From Candidatus Poribacteria bacterium (lineage in GTDB: Bacteria; Poribacteria; WGA-4E; WGA-3G), in NCBI GenBank assembly GCA_003635315.1, contig PYJD01000006.1, forward strand, positions 1-40,455: a stretch of DNA of 40,455 nucleotides, read 5' to 3'. The notes under the pieces are model-generated. The model did not search any database. It was not told the origin of the DNA and saw only the letters and a program-made list of their open reading frames with translations. Numbering within the stretch: the first letter of the stretch is position 1; every line of letters begins with the position of its first letter. The position numbers and the translations under genes are program-made. Positions 17,586 to 26,325 of the stretch are shown in pieces.

Positions 17586-18833
17586 CTACTTTTTGCTTTT
17601 CAAGTTACCCCATGTGGTAACGAATTTTCCAGCAGCTTCAACGGCAGTACCGACTGCAGGTTCTCTGTATGCAGTTTCTACTTCAGCATTAATACCTGCA
17701 AACATTCCCCATCCGCCACCGCGTTCGCTAACTTTGATGAGTAGTAGGTTGTCGCCTTTAACAAGGTTTACAGAGAATGTATCTTGGAAACTTCCAGCGC
17801 CACCACGTCCACGGTTTACAGCATTATTATGAACGACTTCACCGTTTAACCAAACTTTGACGGAGTCATCACTACTAACACCCATCATTGCGCCTTCAAC
17901 TGCTTCAGCAGAGACGAGTGTAATGAGTGCGTAAGATGAAACATCGTTGAAATCCGTGACATCAGTGACCCCTGCTTCAACAAGCATAGCATTGATATCA
18001 CCATTCTCAGGTAGTTCTGCCAGTGTCCAATCGTAATCACCGACACTATCACCTTCCGCAGCACCATTCTTTGCGACCATTTCTTCGGTTACTTCATCGT
18101 CACTGGCAACAGCAAGAGAATCAATATCCGTAGAGTTTGCGCCACCTTGCCCGGATTCAGTTGGTGCGATCATCCAGAGATATTCACCTTCAATATTTAC
18201 AATGGGAGGTGGAGGTGCTTTATAGACAGCTGTCACATCAGCATCAACACCGACAAACATACTCCATCCGCCACCACGTTCACCGACTTTGACCAATAGT
18301 AGATTGTCACCGGTTTTGATGTTGACTTGAAAGGTATCTTGGAAATCACCAGCACCCCGGTTTACTGCATTCTTGAATACTTCTTCACCGTTCAGCCAAA
18401 CTTTAATTGAATCATCACTGCCGACTCTCATATCAACTTCATTCTGATCAGAACCAGATTCAAGAGTGATTAATGCGTATGAAGAGTGGTCGTTGATATC
18501 GCCTTCACCTAAACCTGCAGCAACAACGGCATCATTGACATTATTTCCACCAGTGGCGGCAATTTCACCAAGAGTCCATTCGAGATCACCGACTTTATCA
18601 CCTTCATTAGCCCCATTGTTTGCTACCATATCTTCTGTAACAGCGCCATCGCTTGCTACGGATAGTGAATCAACGTCAGTAGCAGCTGCCCCACCCTGAC
18701 CGGCGTCAGTTGGTGCAATCATCCATAGCCAAGGACCAGTTATTTTATCTTGAGCATCAGCGACTTGTGTCACCGAAATGACAAAAAGTGCCATGAGACA
18801 TGCTAACCCTATTGTAAATAGTTTCCTATTCAT
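17586..18833 (-). CDS. Exported protein with two tandem copies of a jelly-roll-like domain
   Basis: The 415-residue product has a signal peptide (KLFTIGLACLMALFVISVTQVADA). Two homologous domains follow, at about 28-205 and 212-395. Each runs from WMIAPTxxGQGGAxxTDxDSL through a central SSYALITL and SDDSxKVWLNGE to NAVNRGxG, SFQDTF and ERGGGWxMF. The inner pattern (Ser-Asp-Asp-Ser-x-Lys-Val-Trp-Leu-Asn-Gly) is seen in PA14- and CBM-like beta sandwiches that bind ligands at the cell surface. The C-terminus, FVTTWGNLKSKK, is shared with the paralogue at 19035. No enzyme motif is seen. ATG 18833 is chosen because GGAGGA lies four bases upstream and the signal peptide begins there; the open frame extends further upstream but without a ribosome-binding site. 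The upstream region carries a nested hairpin (18872-18943). Confidence 0.75.
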   Translation of the reverse strand: MNRKLFTIGLACLMALFVISVTQVADAQDKITGPWLWMIAPTDAGQGGAAATDVDSLSVASDGAVTEDMVANNGANEGDKVGDLEWTLGEIAATGGNNVNDAVVAAGLGEGDINDHSSYALITLESGSDQNEVDMRVGSDDSIKVWLNGEEVFKNAVNRGAGDFQDTFQVNIKTGDNLLLVKVGERGGGWSMFVGVDADVTAVYKAPPPPIVNIEGEYLWMIAPTESGQGGANSTDIDSLAVASDDEVTEEMVAKNGAAEGDSVGDYDWTLAELPENGDINAMLVEAGVTDVTDFNDVSSYALITLVSAEAVEGAMMGVSSDDSVKVWLNGEVVHNNAVNRGRGGAGSFQDTFSVNLVKGDNLLLIKVSERGGGWGMFAGINAEVETAYREPAVGTAVEAAGKFVTTWGNLKSKK

Positions 18834-18871
18834 GAAATCCTCCAATGAGTTTATATTAGTTATTCTTCTGA

Positions 18872-18943
18872 GTTGTCCTATCAGAAACATTTGTTTAAAG
18901 GTTTGAACCTTCCTTTAAATTGACACAATTCGTTTAGGACAAC
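18872..18943 (-). promoter_or_regulatory. Nested inverted repeats in the leader of the two-domain exported protein
   Basis: Outer arms GTTGTCCTA (18872-18880) and TAGGACAAC (18935-18943) are perfect over 9 bp. Inner arms TTTAAAGG (18894-18901) and CCTTTAAA (18912-18919) are perfect over 8 bp. They lie 39 bases upstream of the start codon. They could form an RNA leader structure or serve as an operator; no known riboswitch is recognised. Confidence 0.5.
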
Positions 18944-19034
18944 CTTATCAGTGTAGTACAACAAATATACTACAATTTGTTAAGCACAAAACGTACATTT
19001 TCAAAATTTAGTATCAAGATTTACGATAGACAAT

Positions 19035-19730
19035 TTAATAAGACTTCTTAACTTTTCCCCACTGAGTCGTTAATTTAGCTTCGGGTTCAACAGGGAGCCC
19101 AGCGAAATTAAGGTTGTAATCAAGATCAGCGTCAAAACCGACAAACATGCTCCAACCGCCGCCGCGCTCACATACTTTCACCATTAGGACGTTACTTCCT
19201 CTTTTAAAATCAGCCTTAAATGTATCCTGAAAATCACCGGCACCACGGTTTACAGGGTTTTTATGGACAACATCTTCATTCACCCATATTTTTATTGAAT
19301 CATCACTACCCGCACGTCCAGTAACATCATTCTGTGCTTTGCTGGATTTGACATTAATTACAGCATAAGAACAATAATCATTGAGATCACCACCAGGACC
19401 TAATCCGATCCGAGCCAATGTATCATTTATGTTATTGCCACCGGTAGCAGGGATTTCTCCTTCTGTCCATTCAAAATCATCTTTATATTCTACATTCAGG
19501 AACTTTTTGGTTAAGCCTCTTTTCGCAATATCTTCTTCGGTAACCTTTCCATTTGACTGTTCATCAAGACCGTCTTTATCTGTTACAGCAGCTCCACCTG
19601 TACCAGCAGGAAATTGAGCTATCATCCACATCCACGGACCCGTTATTTTATCCTGAGCATCGGCTGTGAATACCATCAACGACACACACATGAGGGAGAT
19701 GAACCCAATTCTATATACATTTTTAAACAT
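19035..19730 (-). CDS. Exported single-domain paralogue of the neighbouring jelly-roll-like protein
   Basis: The product has 231 residues with a signal peptide (VYRIGFISLMCVSLMVFTADA). One copy of the same domain follows: ITGPWMWMIAQFPAGTGGAA, CSYAVINV, GSDDSIKIWVNEDVV, NPVNRGAGDFQDTF and ERGGGWSMFVGFD. It ends TTQWGKVKKSY, parallel to the neighbour's TTWGNLKSKK. An extra Asn-Asp-rich region (LTKKFLNVEYKDDFEW) separates it from either domain of the neighbour. ATG 19730 is chosen because GGAGGAAAG lies upstream and the signal peptide starts there. The two genes lie in the same direction with 201 bases between, pointing to tandem duplication, with the larger one duplicated again internally. Function is unknown; a surface ligand-binding role is inferred. 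Confidence 0.75.
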   Translation of the reverse strand: MFKNVYRIGFISLMCVSLMVFTADAQDKITGPWMWMIAQFPAGTGGAAVTDKDGLDEQSNGKVTEEDIAKRGLTKKFLNVEYKDDFEWTEGEIPATGGNNINDTLARIGLGPGGDLNDYCSYAVINVKSSKAQNDVTGRAGSDDSIKIWVNEDVVHKNPVNRGAGDFQDTFKADFKRGSNVLMVKVCERGGGWSMFVGFDADLDYNLNFAGLPVEPEAKLTTQWGKVKKSY

Positions 19731-20249
19731 TCTACTTTCCTCCATTAGATTACTATACTCAAGTATCACTCTGGAAAGTACAATATACCAAGAAAAACAC
19801 GAACAATTCCTAACAATAGTTGTCTTAATGTACGCTCATTATAACAATAGTTTTCTAATAATGTACTCCAGAATAAATGTGGTTATGATTGTATTTCATA
19901 AAAGTAATTCCCACACTGGATATATGTTTCAATTATACTCATGAATACCTGAGCTTTAATTGACTAATTATCTCAAAAGTACAAAAATTTGTCAACATAT
20001 TTATCAAACCTAATTTATAATGTGAGTTTCATGAAAGTAAATTGTAATACTATCTTAGAACTTTTCTATAACAACCATGGAATGAAAATATCTTTGTGGA
20101 CCTTATTCTTTGTAGTCATTACAATAATAACCGATTAGATGGAACTTTGAATTCTCTACACAATAAGAGAACCAGTAATATTGTAAATAGTTATTGTGAA
20201 TTATATAAATAAGTATGCATATTATACAAAATCTGCTATTCATTCTATT
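19731..20249. other. AT-rich intergenic region, no gene seen
   Basis: About 520 bases between the exported paralogue and the IS630 relic. I see no gene, tandem repeat or strong hairpin. The part nearest the relic may contain a degraded insertion-sequence end, but no terminal repeat could be identified. Confidence 0.5.
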
Positions 20250-20969
20250 ATGAGATATTCAATAGATTTACGCAAGCGTGTCTTAAGTTTCATTGAAACC
20301 GGTGGTAGTATAACTGATGCCTCTCGACGTTTTTCTGTATCGCGCTCCATCATTTACAAATGGATTAATGCTGACGATCCTTTCACCTATCAGAAACCAG
20401 GTCCTCGTAAACCTCGATCCCTTGATCCTCAGTTACTCAAACAGCATGTCCTTGATTTTCCAGATCATTCCCTTAGAGAACGCGCCTCTTACTTCGGTGT
20501 ATCTCCTTTTTGTGTTTGGTATGGACTAAAAAACATTGGATACACTTATAAAAAAAGAAATTAGGATATAAGATGTGATGGAGTCCAAGTTAGATACTTA
20601 ATACCATTTTGAATAATAGTTTTTCCATTAACCGTTGTAAAGATGATCAGGAATCGGAGTTCCCTCCTAAAGAGGTATGAGTTGCCAATTTGTGCGTTTC
20701 AACGAATGAACTGAAATTACACTATGTCCACGCTGAGGACTAAATCAACCTGCCATAATGTAAAATACTTGTATTCACAAAACATCAGAAAAAGAGAGTT
20801 GATAAAAGTGTCAGTAGAATCCTTAATATTTACCCCTTATTCTCCAAGACATCACCCGTATGAACATGATTTTGTGAATATAAAGAGATACCGAGAATAC
20901 CATACTGAAAAGACATTTGTAAGAATCATTAAGAATTCTACGATCTTATATAAAACTGAAATTAATTAA
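20250..20969 (+). pseudogene. Decayed IS630-family transposase
   Basis: The frame from ATG 20250 to 20564 gives MRYSIDLRKRVLSFIETGGS, followed by ITDASRRFSVSRSIIYKWI, the N-terminal helix-turn-helix of IS630-type transposases, ending YGLKNIGYTYKKRN and then a stop. A separate frame near 20835-20967 encodes FTPYSPRHHPYEHDFVNIKR and more, which is the C-terminal PYSPxxNPIEHxF segment with the last catalytic Glu. The middle of the DDE core is missing. In its place, 20601-20645 looks like a degraded copy of the ATACCATTT-ended repeat, followed by GGAATCGGAGTTCCCTCC, another dispersed repeat. The gene is therefore broken by deletion and insertion and cannot make an active enzyme. Confidence 0.75.
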
Positions 20970-21007
20970 AAATAATGTGCAATTACATATTTCTGTATGG
21001 TGGTTTA

Positions 21008-21952
21008 TCAATAATTGTCCTGTAATTTCTTAATTATATTTTCGGTAAGATGGGGTAGTGAAGAAGTAGTTACCCCACTGTCAATTTGGGATTGTGTCAT
21101 CATACCAGGTATAACACAACAGATCGCTGGATGTGCCAAGATGAATTTGAGGGCTGCCTGAGGCAAACTCCAAACCGAATTATTCCCTAACACAGACTTT
21201 ATCTCCTCAACTCTATCCAAATCGGCAAGTAATTTCTCTTGCGTCCAATTCTTGCGGTAATCATTATCCGCAAACTTAGTATCAGTGGTTATCATTCCTG
21301 AGAGTAATCCTGATGAAAGTGGTTGCCGTGCGACAACTGCAATCCCCTTTTCTACTGCCGTGGGTAATACCGTCTTTGCCATTTCTTGGTTTAGTAGATT
21401 GTAAGTTAACATAAGTGATGATATACCAGTTTCAGACATTGCCTTCAAAGCTTGTTGTTCATTTCCAAGACATAATCCATAGTACCGTATCTTTCCTTCG
21501 GTTTTTAGATTTTCCATAGTTGCGAAGGCTTCATCCCATATATCTGCAGGTGGTGGTGCATGAAATTGGTAAACATCAATTATCTCTCTTTTTAATCTGA
21601 TTAGACTTCCTTCAATTGCGTTTCTAATATAATCCGGAGAAGCATTATAGGATGGAACTTTATCACCTTGACTCATCCAACCGTCAGAATCCAATTCATA
21701 CCCCAGTTTGGTAGCAATAACTACTTTGTCTTTTAAATCTGAAAAAGCTTCCCCTAACAACCGTTCGGAACGTCCCCCACCGTATTGGTCAGCGGTATCG
21801 TAGAAGGTTACACCATTCTCATAAGCATAAAGGAGCAGATCCACAGCATCTTTTTCATCAACATCTCCCCATTCACGTCCACCAAGTTCCCAAGTTCCCA
21901 TACCTATTTCTGAAATTGTCAACTCTGTTGTACCAAATTTTTCTGTTTTCAT
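21008..21952 (-). CDS. Aldo/keto reductase
   Basis: The 314-residue product is a (beta/alpha)8 aldo/keto reductase. The catalytic tetrad is visible: Asp52 and Tyr57 in FYDTADQYGGGRSE, Lys82 in VVIATKLGY, and His131 in DVYQFHAPPP. IRYYGLCLGN and GIAVVARQPLSSGLLSG are typical of the family's strands 6 and 7, and the C-terminal AICCVIPGMMTQSQID resembles the NADPH-binding IPG segment. It should reduce a sugar or aldehyde with NADPH in the cytosol. The gene stands alone. A 112-bp MITE-like element begins 21 bases upstream of its start codon, so the promoter may lie inside or beyond that element. Confidence 0.9.
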   Translation of the reverse strand: MKTEKFGTTELTISEIGMGTWELGGREWGDVDEKDAVDLLLYAYENGVTFYDTADQYGGGRSERLLGEAFSDLKDKVVIATKLGYELDSDGWMSQGDKVPSYNASPDYIRNAIEGSLIRLKREIIDVYQFHAPPPADIWDEAFATMENLKTEGKIRYYGLCLGNEQQALKAMSETGISSLMLTYNLLNQEMAKTVLPTAVEKGIAVVARQPLSSGLLSGMITTDTKFADNDYRKNWTQEKLLADLDRVEEIKSVLGNNSVWSLPQAALKFILAHPAICCVIPGMMTQSQIDSGVTTSSLPHLTENIIKKLQDNY

Positions 21953-21972
21953 AGTAAATCCATTATTGTGTT

Positions 21973-22084
21973 ATACCATTTCTATTAATTGTTATCTCAT
22001 TACCGGTTGTTAGATATGGAACGAGGAAAGCACAAACTAACAGTTTATGCTACAAAGAGAGACATTATATATCAGAAATGGTAT
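21973..22084. mobile_element. MITE-like element, copy A (112 bp)
   Basis: Terminal inverted repeats ATACCATTTCT and AGAAATGGTAT bound the element. The interior (CTCATTACCGGTTGTTAG..., GCACAAACTAACAGTTTATG, CTACAAAGAGAGAC) recurs at 27517-27630 and 37815-37900. A TA target duplication, as for IS630/mariner elements, is compatible if the ends are read as TA-CCATTTCT and AGAAATGG-TA. No coding capacity. Confidence 0.7.
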
Positions 22085-22582
22085 TATTTAGTTTTAAGAT
22101 TCTCACGTTATTGAGATATACTGAAAGATTATACCCAAAAGTGGTAATTAAATGAATAAATTTACGCCTTTTTGACTATTCACAATAGTAATATATTAGA
22201 TACTAATATGTTTAAAATGTTACACTTTTTGACACATTCTGTGTCATTAGTAAAACGGCTGTTCGCCTTGTCACAGTCTGCGTTCATCGGTGTTTTTTTA
22301 GAATAGTAACAATTCTTGAATTGTGTGCTTTTGTGTCCTTCTTCTTTTTTATTTTTTATATTTTTTGGAGGAATATCTGATACAGACATTTGTAATACAT
22401 TTTCTAAATGATAATATCTCATTATTGTAACATAACCTGTTAGGGTGTTAGCTATTAGATGACATCCCCATAAACCATCCATTCGGCTTATTTTCTCAGA
22501 AATGGCATAGGTGATGCTGTTGTTGTTTTTAAGATTATTTTGAATGTATTAGATAGTCATTAGAAAGTTTCCTGTTTTTTGT

Positions 22583-22608
22583 AAAAAGTTACGAAATCGT
22601 AACTTTTT
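22583..22608. terminator. Terminator-like hairpin in gene-poor region
   Basis: AAAAAGTTACG (22583-22593) and CGTAACTTTTT (22598-22608) are perfectly complementary around AAAT, with A- and T-tracts on both sides, so it could end transcription either way. No adjacent gene clearly uses it. Confidence 0.5.
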
Positions 22609-23144
22609 TCTGTCACCCCAATTTTAGTATAGTCGCTGTTAGGTCTGTCCCCATCTATGTTTACAGCCAATTTACGAATTTCTGTAAAAAAATGAAAAAA
22701 GTGTTCTTGATGTATTCCTTATCTCTGAATTCTCCATTGAGATGTGAGAAAATATTGATATTTGTATAACTGTGTATCTATTTTCTTTAATCATAGTTTA
22801 GGTATTAGTATGAGTATTTTATTTATTCTCTATTTGTTATTGTAACGTATGTTTACTATTCTGTCAACTCTTTTTTTATATTTGATGTATGATTATTTAT
22901 ATTTCTTCAATTTATTTTTCCAATTATATCCAGAGTTGCTGCCTTGTGTTGCATACCTCAAGTTAGTGGTAAGTAAGATAGATAAACATTCCGTTCTTAC
23001 AGGACTCATTGTTCTGTACGATCTTTTTGCTATAAACATTCCGTTCCTACGTAACTCAAGAAAGGTCAGGATAGCGGCTTGCTATAGACATATCGTCCCT
23101 ACCAAATCAACGCCAAATGCGCCAAATCAAGGAATCAACGGTAT

Positions 23145-23224
23145 GAATGCTATTTAGCATTCCCCCAAATCAACACCGAATCCGCGCATGGAATTCGGTG
23201 GGTATGAATGTCATTTAGACATTC
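23145..23224. repeat. Two small hairpins with compensatory arm changes
   Basis: At 23145-23162 the arms are GAATGCT and AGCATTC around ATTT. At 23206-23224 they are GAATGTC and GACATTC around ATTTA. Both are followed by CCCC. Between them, CACCGAAT and ATTCGGTG form a third stem around 23175-23199. The arms differ but pairing is kept. Confidence 0.65.
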
Positions 23225-23280
23225 CCCGTGTGGCATTTGTCGGGACTAAAAACATCAATATCAGACAACTATAAACCACT

Positions 23281-23475
23281 AAGTTGACACGTATGGGTTC
23301 GGTTACAAACCGAACCTACCGTGGTGGGAAAGGGTGCTAAGTTGACATGTATGGGTTCGGTTACAAACCGAACCTACCGTGGTGGGAAAGGGTGCTAAGT
23401 TGACATGTATGGGTTCGGTTACAAACCGAACCTACCGTGGTGGGAAAGGGTGCTAAGTTGACACCTATGCGTTTC
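23281..23475. repeat. 58-bp tandem array, three copies plus a partial
   Basis: Units start with AAGTTGACA at 23281, 23339 and 23397. A fourth start at 23455 diverges after about 15 bases. Each unit holds a 9-bp hairpin with arms GGTTCGGTT and AACCGAACC around ACA, then CTACCGTGGTGGGAAAGGGT. The three copies are almost identical, so the expansion is recent. Confidence 0.9.
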
Positions 23476-23895
23476 GTTCCTCAACCCAACCTACAAGAGG
23501 GATAGAGTATGACACTTTAGATTAGACAATTACATTGACAGATCAAACTAATAATTGATACTATAAGATATTCTGAAGGAATCATTTCGCATATTAGATC
23601 AACCGAAGTTTCTACTTTACAGAACAATCATGAAGTTTCTATCGCTAATCTTGATTATGGTGAAATATTGACATAATTACACCCCTTACTTGTGAATCAA
23701 CGTCGAATACGCTTTTGGTATTCGTCGGGAGCGATCTCCGAATCGCGATCAAACCCTATGATAATCGGGAATCGGAATTCCCTCCTACAAGTTAGTATGT
23801 AGAATAAATTGTATATTCTACCATAACTATCAGTATTTTTAATTCAAGATGGTGTTTCAATACTTAAAACTTAGGTTGGAAAACTAAGGACAACT

Positions 23896-24936
23896 ATGAA
23901 ATTACTGGTCACAGGTGGTGCTGGATTTATTGGAACAAATTTTATCAGATACTGGTTGAGAGAGTATTCTGAAGATATACTTATCAATCTTGACCTCCTG
24001 ACGTATGCAGGTAATCTATCTAATTTAACAGATGTAGTAGTAGCTTACCCTAAGAGATACTCCTTTATCCAAGGTGATATTCTTGATAGTTGTTTAGTTT
24101 CACAGCTTTTGAGCAGACATAAACCTGATGTGATTGTGAATTTTGCAGCAGAATCGCATAATAGTCGTGCCATCTTTAATCCTCGTCAATTCTTTGAAAC
24201 AAATGTAATGGGTACCCAGGTATTATTAGATGCAATTAGAGATAAAGAAACACCTCGATTTCACCATATTTCTACATGTGAGGTATATGGTGAACTATCA
24301 TTAGATTCTACAGACTCATTTTCTGAAGCATCCCCCTACAAACCGCAAACACCTTATAATGCCTCAAAAGCAGCTGCAGACCATTTGGTAAATTCTTACT
24401 TCCATAGTTTCGGTGTTCCTATAACTATTTCAAACTGTTCTAATAATTATGGACCGTACCAACATTTAGAGAAACTGATCCCATTATTTACGACAAATGC
24501 AATCCTTGATAAACCGTTGACACTATATAAAAGTAGTCATAATCGTAGAGAATGGTTACATGTAAATGATCACTGTCGTGCAATTGCTGCGGTAATTCAT
24601 AATGGACAAGTGGGAGAAACATATAATATTGGTAGTGGGGTAGAAAAGAGTATTGAGGAGATTAGTGACCATATATTGGACATATTAGATAAACCACAAA
24701 CTTTAAAGACCTATGTTCCCGATAGACCGGGACATGATAGTCGATACCTATTAAATTCTGATAAAATACAGCGTGAACTGGGTTGGAAACCTACAGTATC
24801 TTTTGAACAGGGTATGATTGAGACAGTTCAATGGTATATTGATCATCAGGATTGGTGGAAAACTATTCAAGAGAATTTTGAAGATCAGATAATAGAGGAA
24901 GATAAATGGGAAACAGTATCTCATAAGAAGGGGTGA
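23896..24936 (+). CDS. RmlB-type nucleotide-sugar 4,6-dehydratase (SDR family)
   Basis: The 346-residue protein is an extended short-chain dehydrogenase: GGAGFIGTNFIR (7-18) binds NAD, FAAESHNSRAI and the YNASKAAADHLV active-site motif follow, and SNCSNNYGPYQ and RREWLHVNDHCRAI are typical of dTDP-glucose 4,6-dehydratase. The motif that in RmlB reads S-T-D-E-V-Y-G is STCEVYGEL here, so the catalytic Asp is replaced by Cys while Glu is kept. This variant appears to define a subfamily, and the exact substrate should be treated as open. No other dTDP-rhamnose gene is next to it. It overlaps the PhyH gene region by a few bases or abuts it closely, so the two are probably co-transcribed. Confidence 0.85.
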   Translation: MKLLVTGGAGFIGTNFIRYWLREYSEDILINLDLLTYAGNLSNLTDVVVAYPKRYSFIQGDILDSCLVSQLLSRHKPDVIVNFAAESHNSRAIFNPRQFFETNVMGTQVLLDAIRDKETPRFHHISTCEVYGELSLDSTDSFSEASPYKPQTPYNASKAAADHLVNSYFHSFGVPITISNCSNNYGPYQHLEKLIPLFTTNAILDKPLTLYKSSHNRREWLHVNDHCRAIAAVIHNGQVGETYNIGSGVEKSIEEISDHILDILDKPQTLKTYVPDRPGHDSRYLLNSDKIQRELGWKPTVSFEQGMIETVQWYIDHQDWWKTIQENFEDQIIEEDKWETVSHKKG

Positions 24937-24941
24937 ATCCA

Positions 24942-25904
24942 ATGAAATTGACTGCAGAGCAACTATCAAAATGGAAACAGGATGGAATCATTATAATTCC
25001 CAATGTATTTTCAGAAGCAGAGATTATGCCAGCATTGGAAGAGGTAGAAAGAAACGCTTATGACGGGTTAACTTATTCTGAGTATAGGTCAAAATGGAAC
25101 GACAAATTCGAGGACTTAAAGAGCGAAATTGAAAAGAACGGCACTATGGATCGTCTTGCAGGACCGTTTGGTAAAGCAGTGCATTTTCCTACTGGTCTGT
25201 CAGCAGTGGATAACTTGATAGAAAATGTGGATTATCTTGATATTGCGAAACAGTTATTAGCAACTGATGAGATAAGACTTGGTTACGGACAGATTTTTTT
25301 GCGTGAGGGTCTCACCGATTCCCGGCATAGTGAGCATCCGTGGCAAGGGTATCATATTGATAATGCGACTAATTCACCACTTCCTCCCCACCCAAACTGG
25401 GAAAGATACGGTTATATTCTCACCAGTATATTTCTACACGATATTGATTTAGATGGTGCGCCCATGCTTGTTTGTCCGGGATCTCAGGATAAATTAGATT
25501 TATTATGGGAAAAATATCCGGGTAGAGGGGGTGGTCTCAGTATTCCTGATCTTCGTGAATTCAAGGAAATTTCTGAACTTCTACCAGTTGCTGGTAAAGC
25601 AGGAGGTGTTTCATACCGTTCAAGTTATATTGTGCATGCTGCTCAACCATTTGCGAATAAGAGTAAACAACGTGCCTTGATGGGGTATCATTTTCATCGG
25701 GCAGATAACGATGATTGGTGTAAAACGACTCGACCTATACCTGGATGGTCAAGTCCATTATATATGAATTTTGTTACAAAAACGACTCCTGAGGTAAGAC
25801 GTGTATTAGGATGGCCTGCTCCGGGTGATGCATACTATACTGATGAGGCATTGAATCGATTGTCACAAGCCTATCCGGGGATTGATCTGAAGCCTTATAG
25901 ATAG
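24942..25904 (+). CDS. Phytanoyl-CoA dioxygenase (PhyH) family protein
   Basis: The product has about 320 residues with the PhyH double-stranded beta-helix pattern. It opens WKQDGIIIIPNVFSEAEIMP, the family's usual start. The iron-binding facial triad is likely H and D in GYHIDNAT (~137-139) and the distal H in SYIVHAAQPF. A following Arg in KSKQRALMGYHF would bind 2-oxoglutarate. Members are Fe(II)/2-oxoglutarate oxygenases that hydroxylate diverse small molecules, so the substrate is not phytanoyl-CoA by default. ATG 24942 is chosen because an AAGGGG box precedes it by eight bases. A GTG at 24933 overlaps the previous stop and is a weaker choice. Confidence 0.85.
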   Translation: MKLTAEQLSKWKQDGIIIIPNVFSEAEIMPALEEVERNAYDGLTYSEYRSKWNDKFEDLKSEIEKNGTMDRLAGPFGKAVHFPTGLSAVDNLIENVDYLDIAKQLLATDEIRLGYGQIFLREGLTDSRHSEHPWQGYHIDNATNSPLPPHPNWERYGYILTSIFLHDIDLDGAPMLVCPGSQDKLDLLWEKYPGRGGGLSIPDLREFKEISELLPVAGKAGGVSYRSSYIVHAAQPFANKSKQRALMGYHFHRADNDDWCKTTRPIPGWSSPLYMNFVTKTTPEVRRVLGWPAPGDAYYTDEALNRLSQAYPGIDLKPYR

Positions 25905-26325
25905 TGTGGGGTTATTTTTGTGGAATAATAGGTGTCAATTTATTGATGACATGTCCTCGTAGGTTTGGTCGAAGCGTTGGTGAAATCCAACATTTCCAGT
26001 ATATCACAGCGTCTCATGTCCAAATCAACGCCGAATCCGCGTATGGAATTCGTCAAAATCAACGCCGAATCCGCGTATGGAATTCGTCAAAATCAACGCC
26101 GAATCCGCGTATGGAATTCGTCGGGTTTCGTTCCTCTACCCGACCTACAAGAGGAGTAGAAATCGTCCAAATATGATTGGAAAATCCTTAAATTGATGCC
26201 TATGGTGCGGTTACAAACCGAACCTACCAAGTCAGGGAAATGTGCTAAATTGACACCTATAGTACGGTTCCAAACCGAACCTACCGGATTTGGTATCTTG
26301 AGGGTTGTTTTTCATAAATTGATAC
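25905..26325. repeat. Intergenic cluster of hairpin repeats
   Basis: The 421-bp gap is filled with repeat modules: TTGATGACATGTCCTCGTAG, the AACATTTCCAG...GTCTCATGTCC piece (25989-26021), a 34-bp tandem array (26022-26123), a GTCGGGT/ACCCGAC stem, and two damaged hairpins near 26198 and 26262 whose arms no longer match (GGTGCGG against CCGAACC; GTACGG against CCGAAC). The same module order appears in 37540-37760. No gene is seen. Confidence 0.8.
26022..26123. repeat. 34-bp tandem array, three copies
   Basis: Units start AAATCAACGCCGAATCC at 26022, 26056 and 26090 and end GGAATTCGTCA. Each contains an imperfect stem, CGAATCC against GGAATTCG, around GCGTATG. The copies are identical, so there are no CRISPR-like variable spacers. 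Confidence 0.9.

Larger units (their letters stand above)
21953..23895. other. 1.9-kb gene-poor region rich in repeats
   Basis: It contains the MITE-like element 21973-22084, an AT-rich segment to about 22850 with a terminator-like hairpin (22583-22608), scattered hairpin repeats (22975-23250), the 58-bp tandem array (23281-23460), and further repeat pieces at 23695-23790, such as CGAATAC and GTATTCG around GCTTTTG. A leftward 100-codon frame at 22180-22482 has weak translation signals and no recognised family. I see no convincing gene. Confidence 0.65.

Noticed and set aside
22180..22482. Leftward open frame of 100 codons
   Set aside because: No ribosome-binding site, odd composition and no recognised family; it lies in a gene-poor region and is kept only as a remark.
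22849..23157. Rightward open frame of about 100 codons
   Set aside because: Its second half is made of dispersed repeats and it has no translation signal.
23281..23475. CRISPR array
   Set aside because: The period is constant and the units are identical throughout, with no variable spacers and no cas genes.
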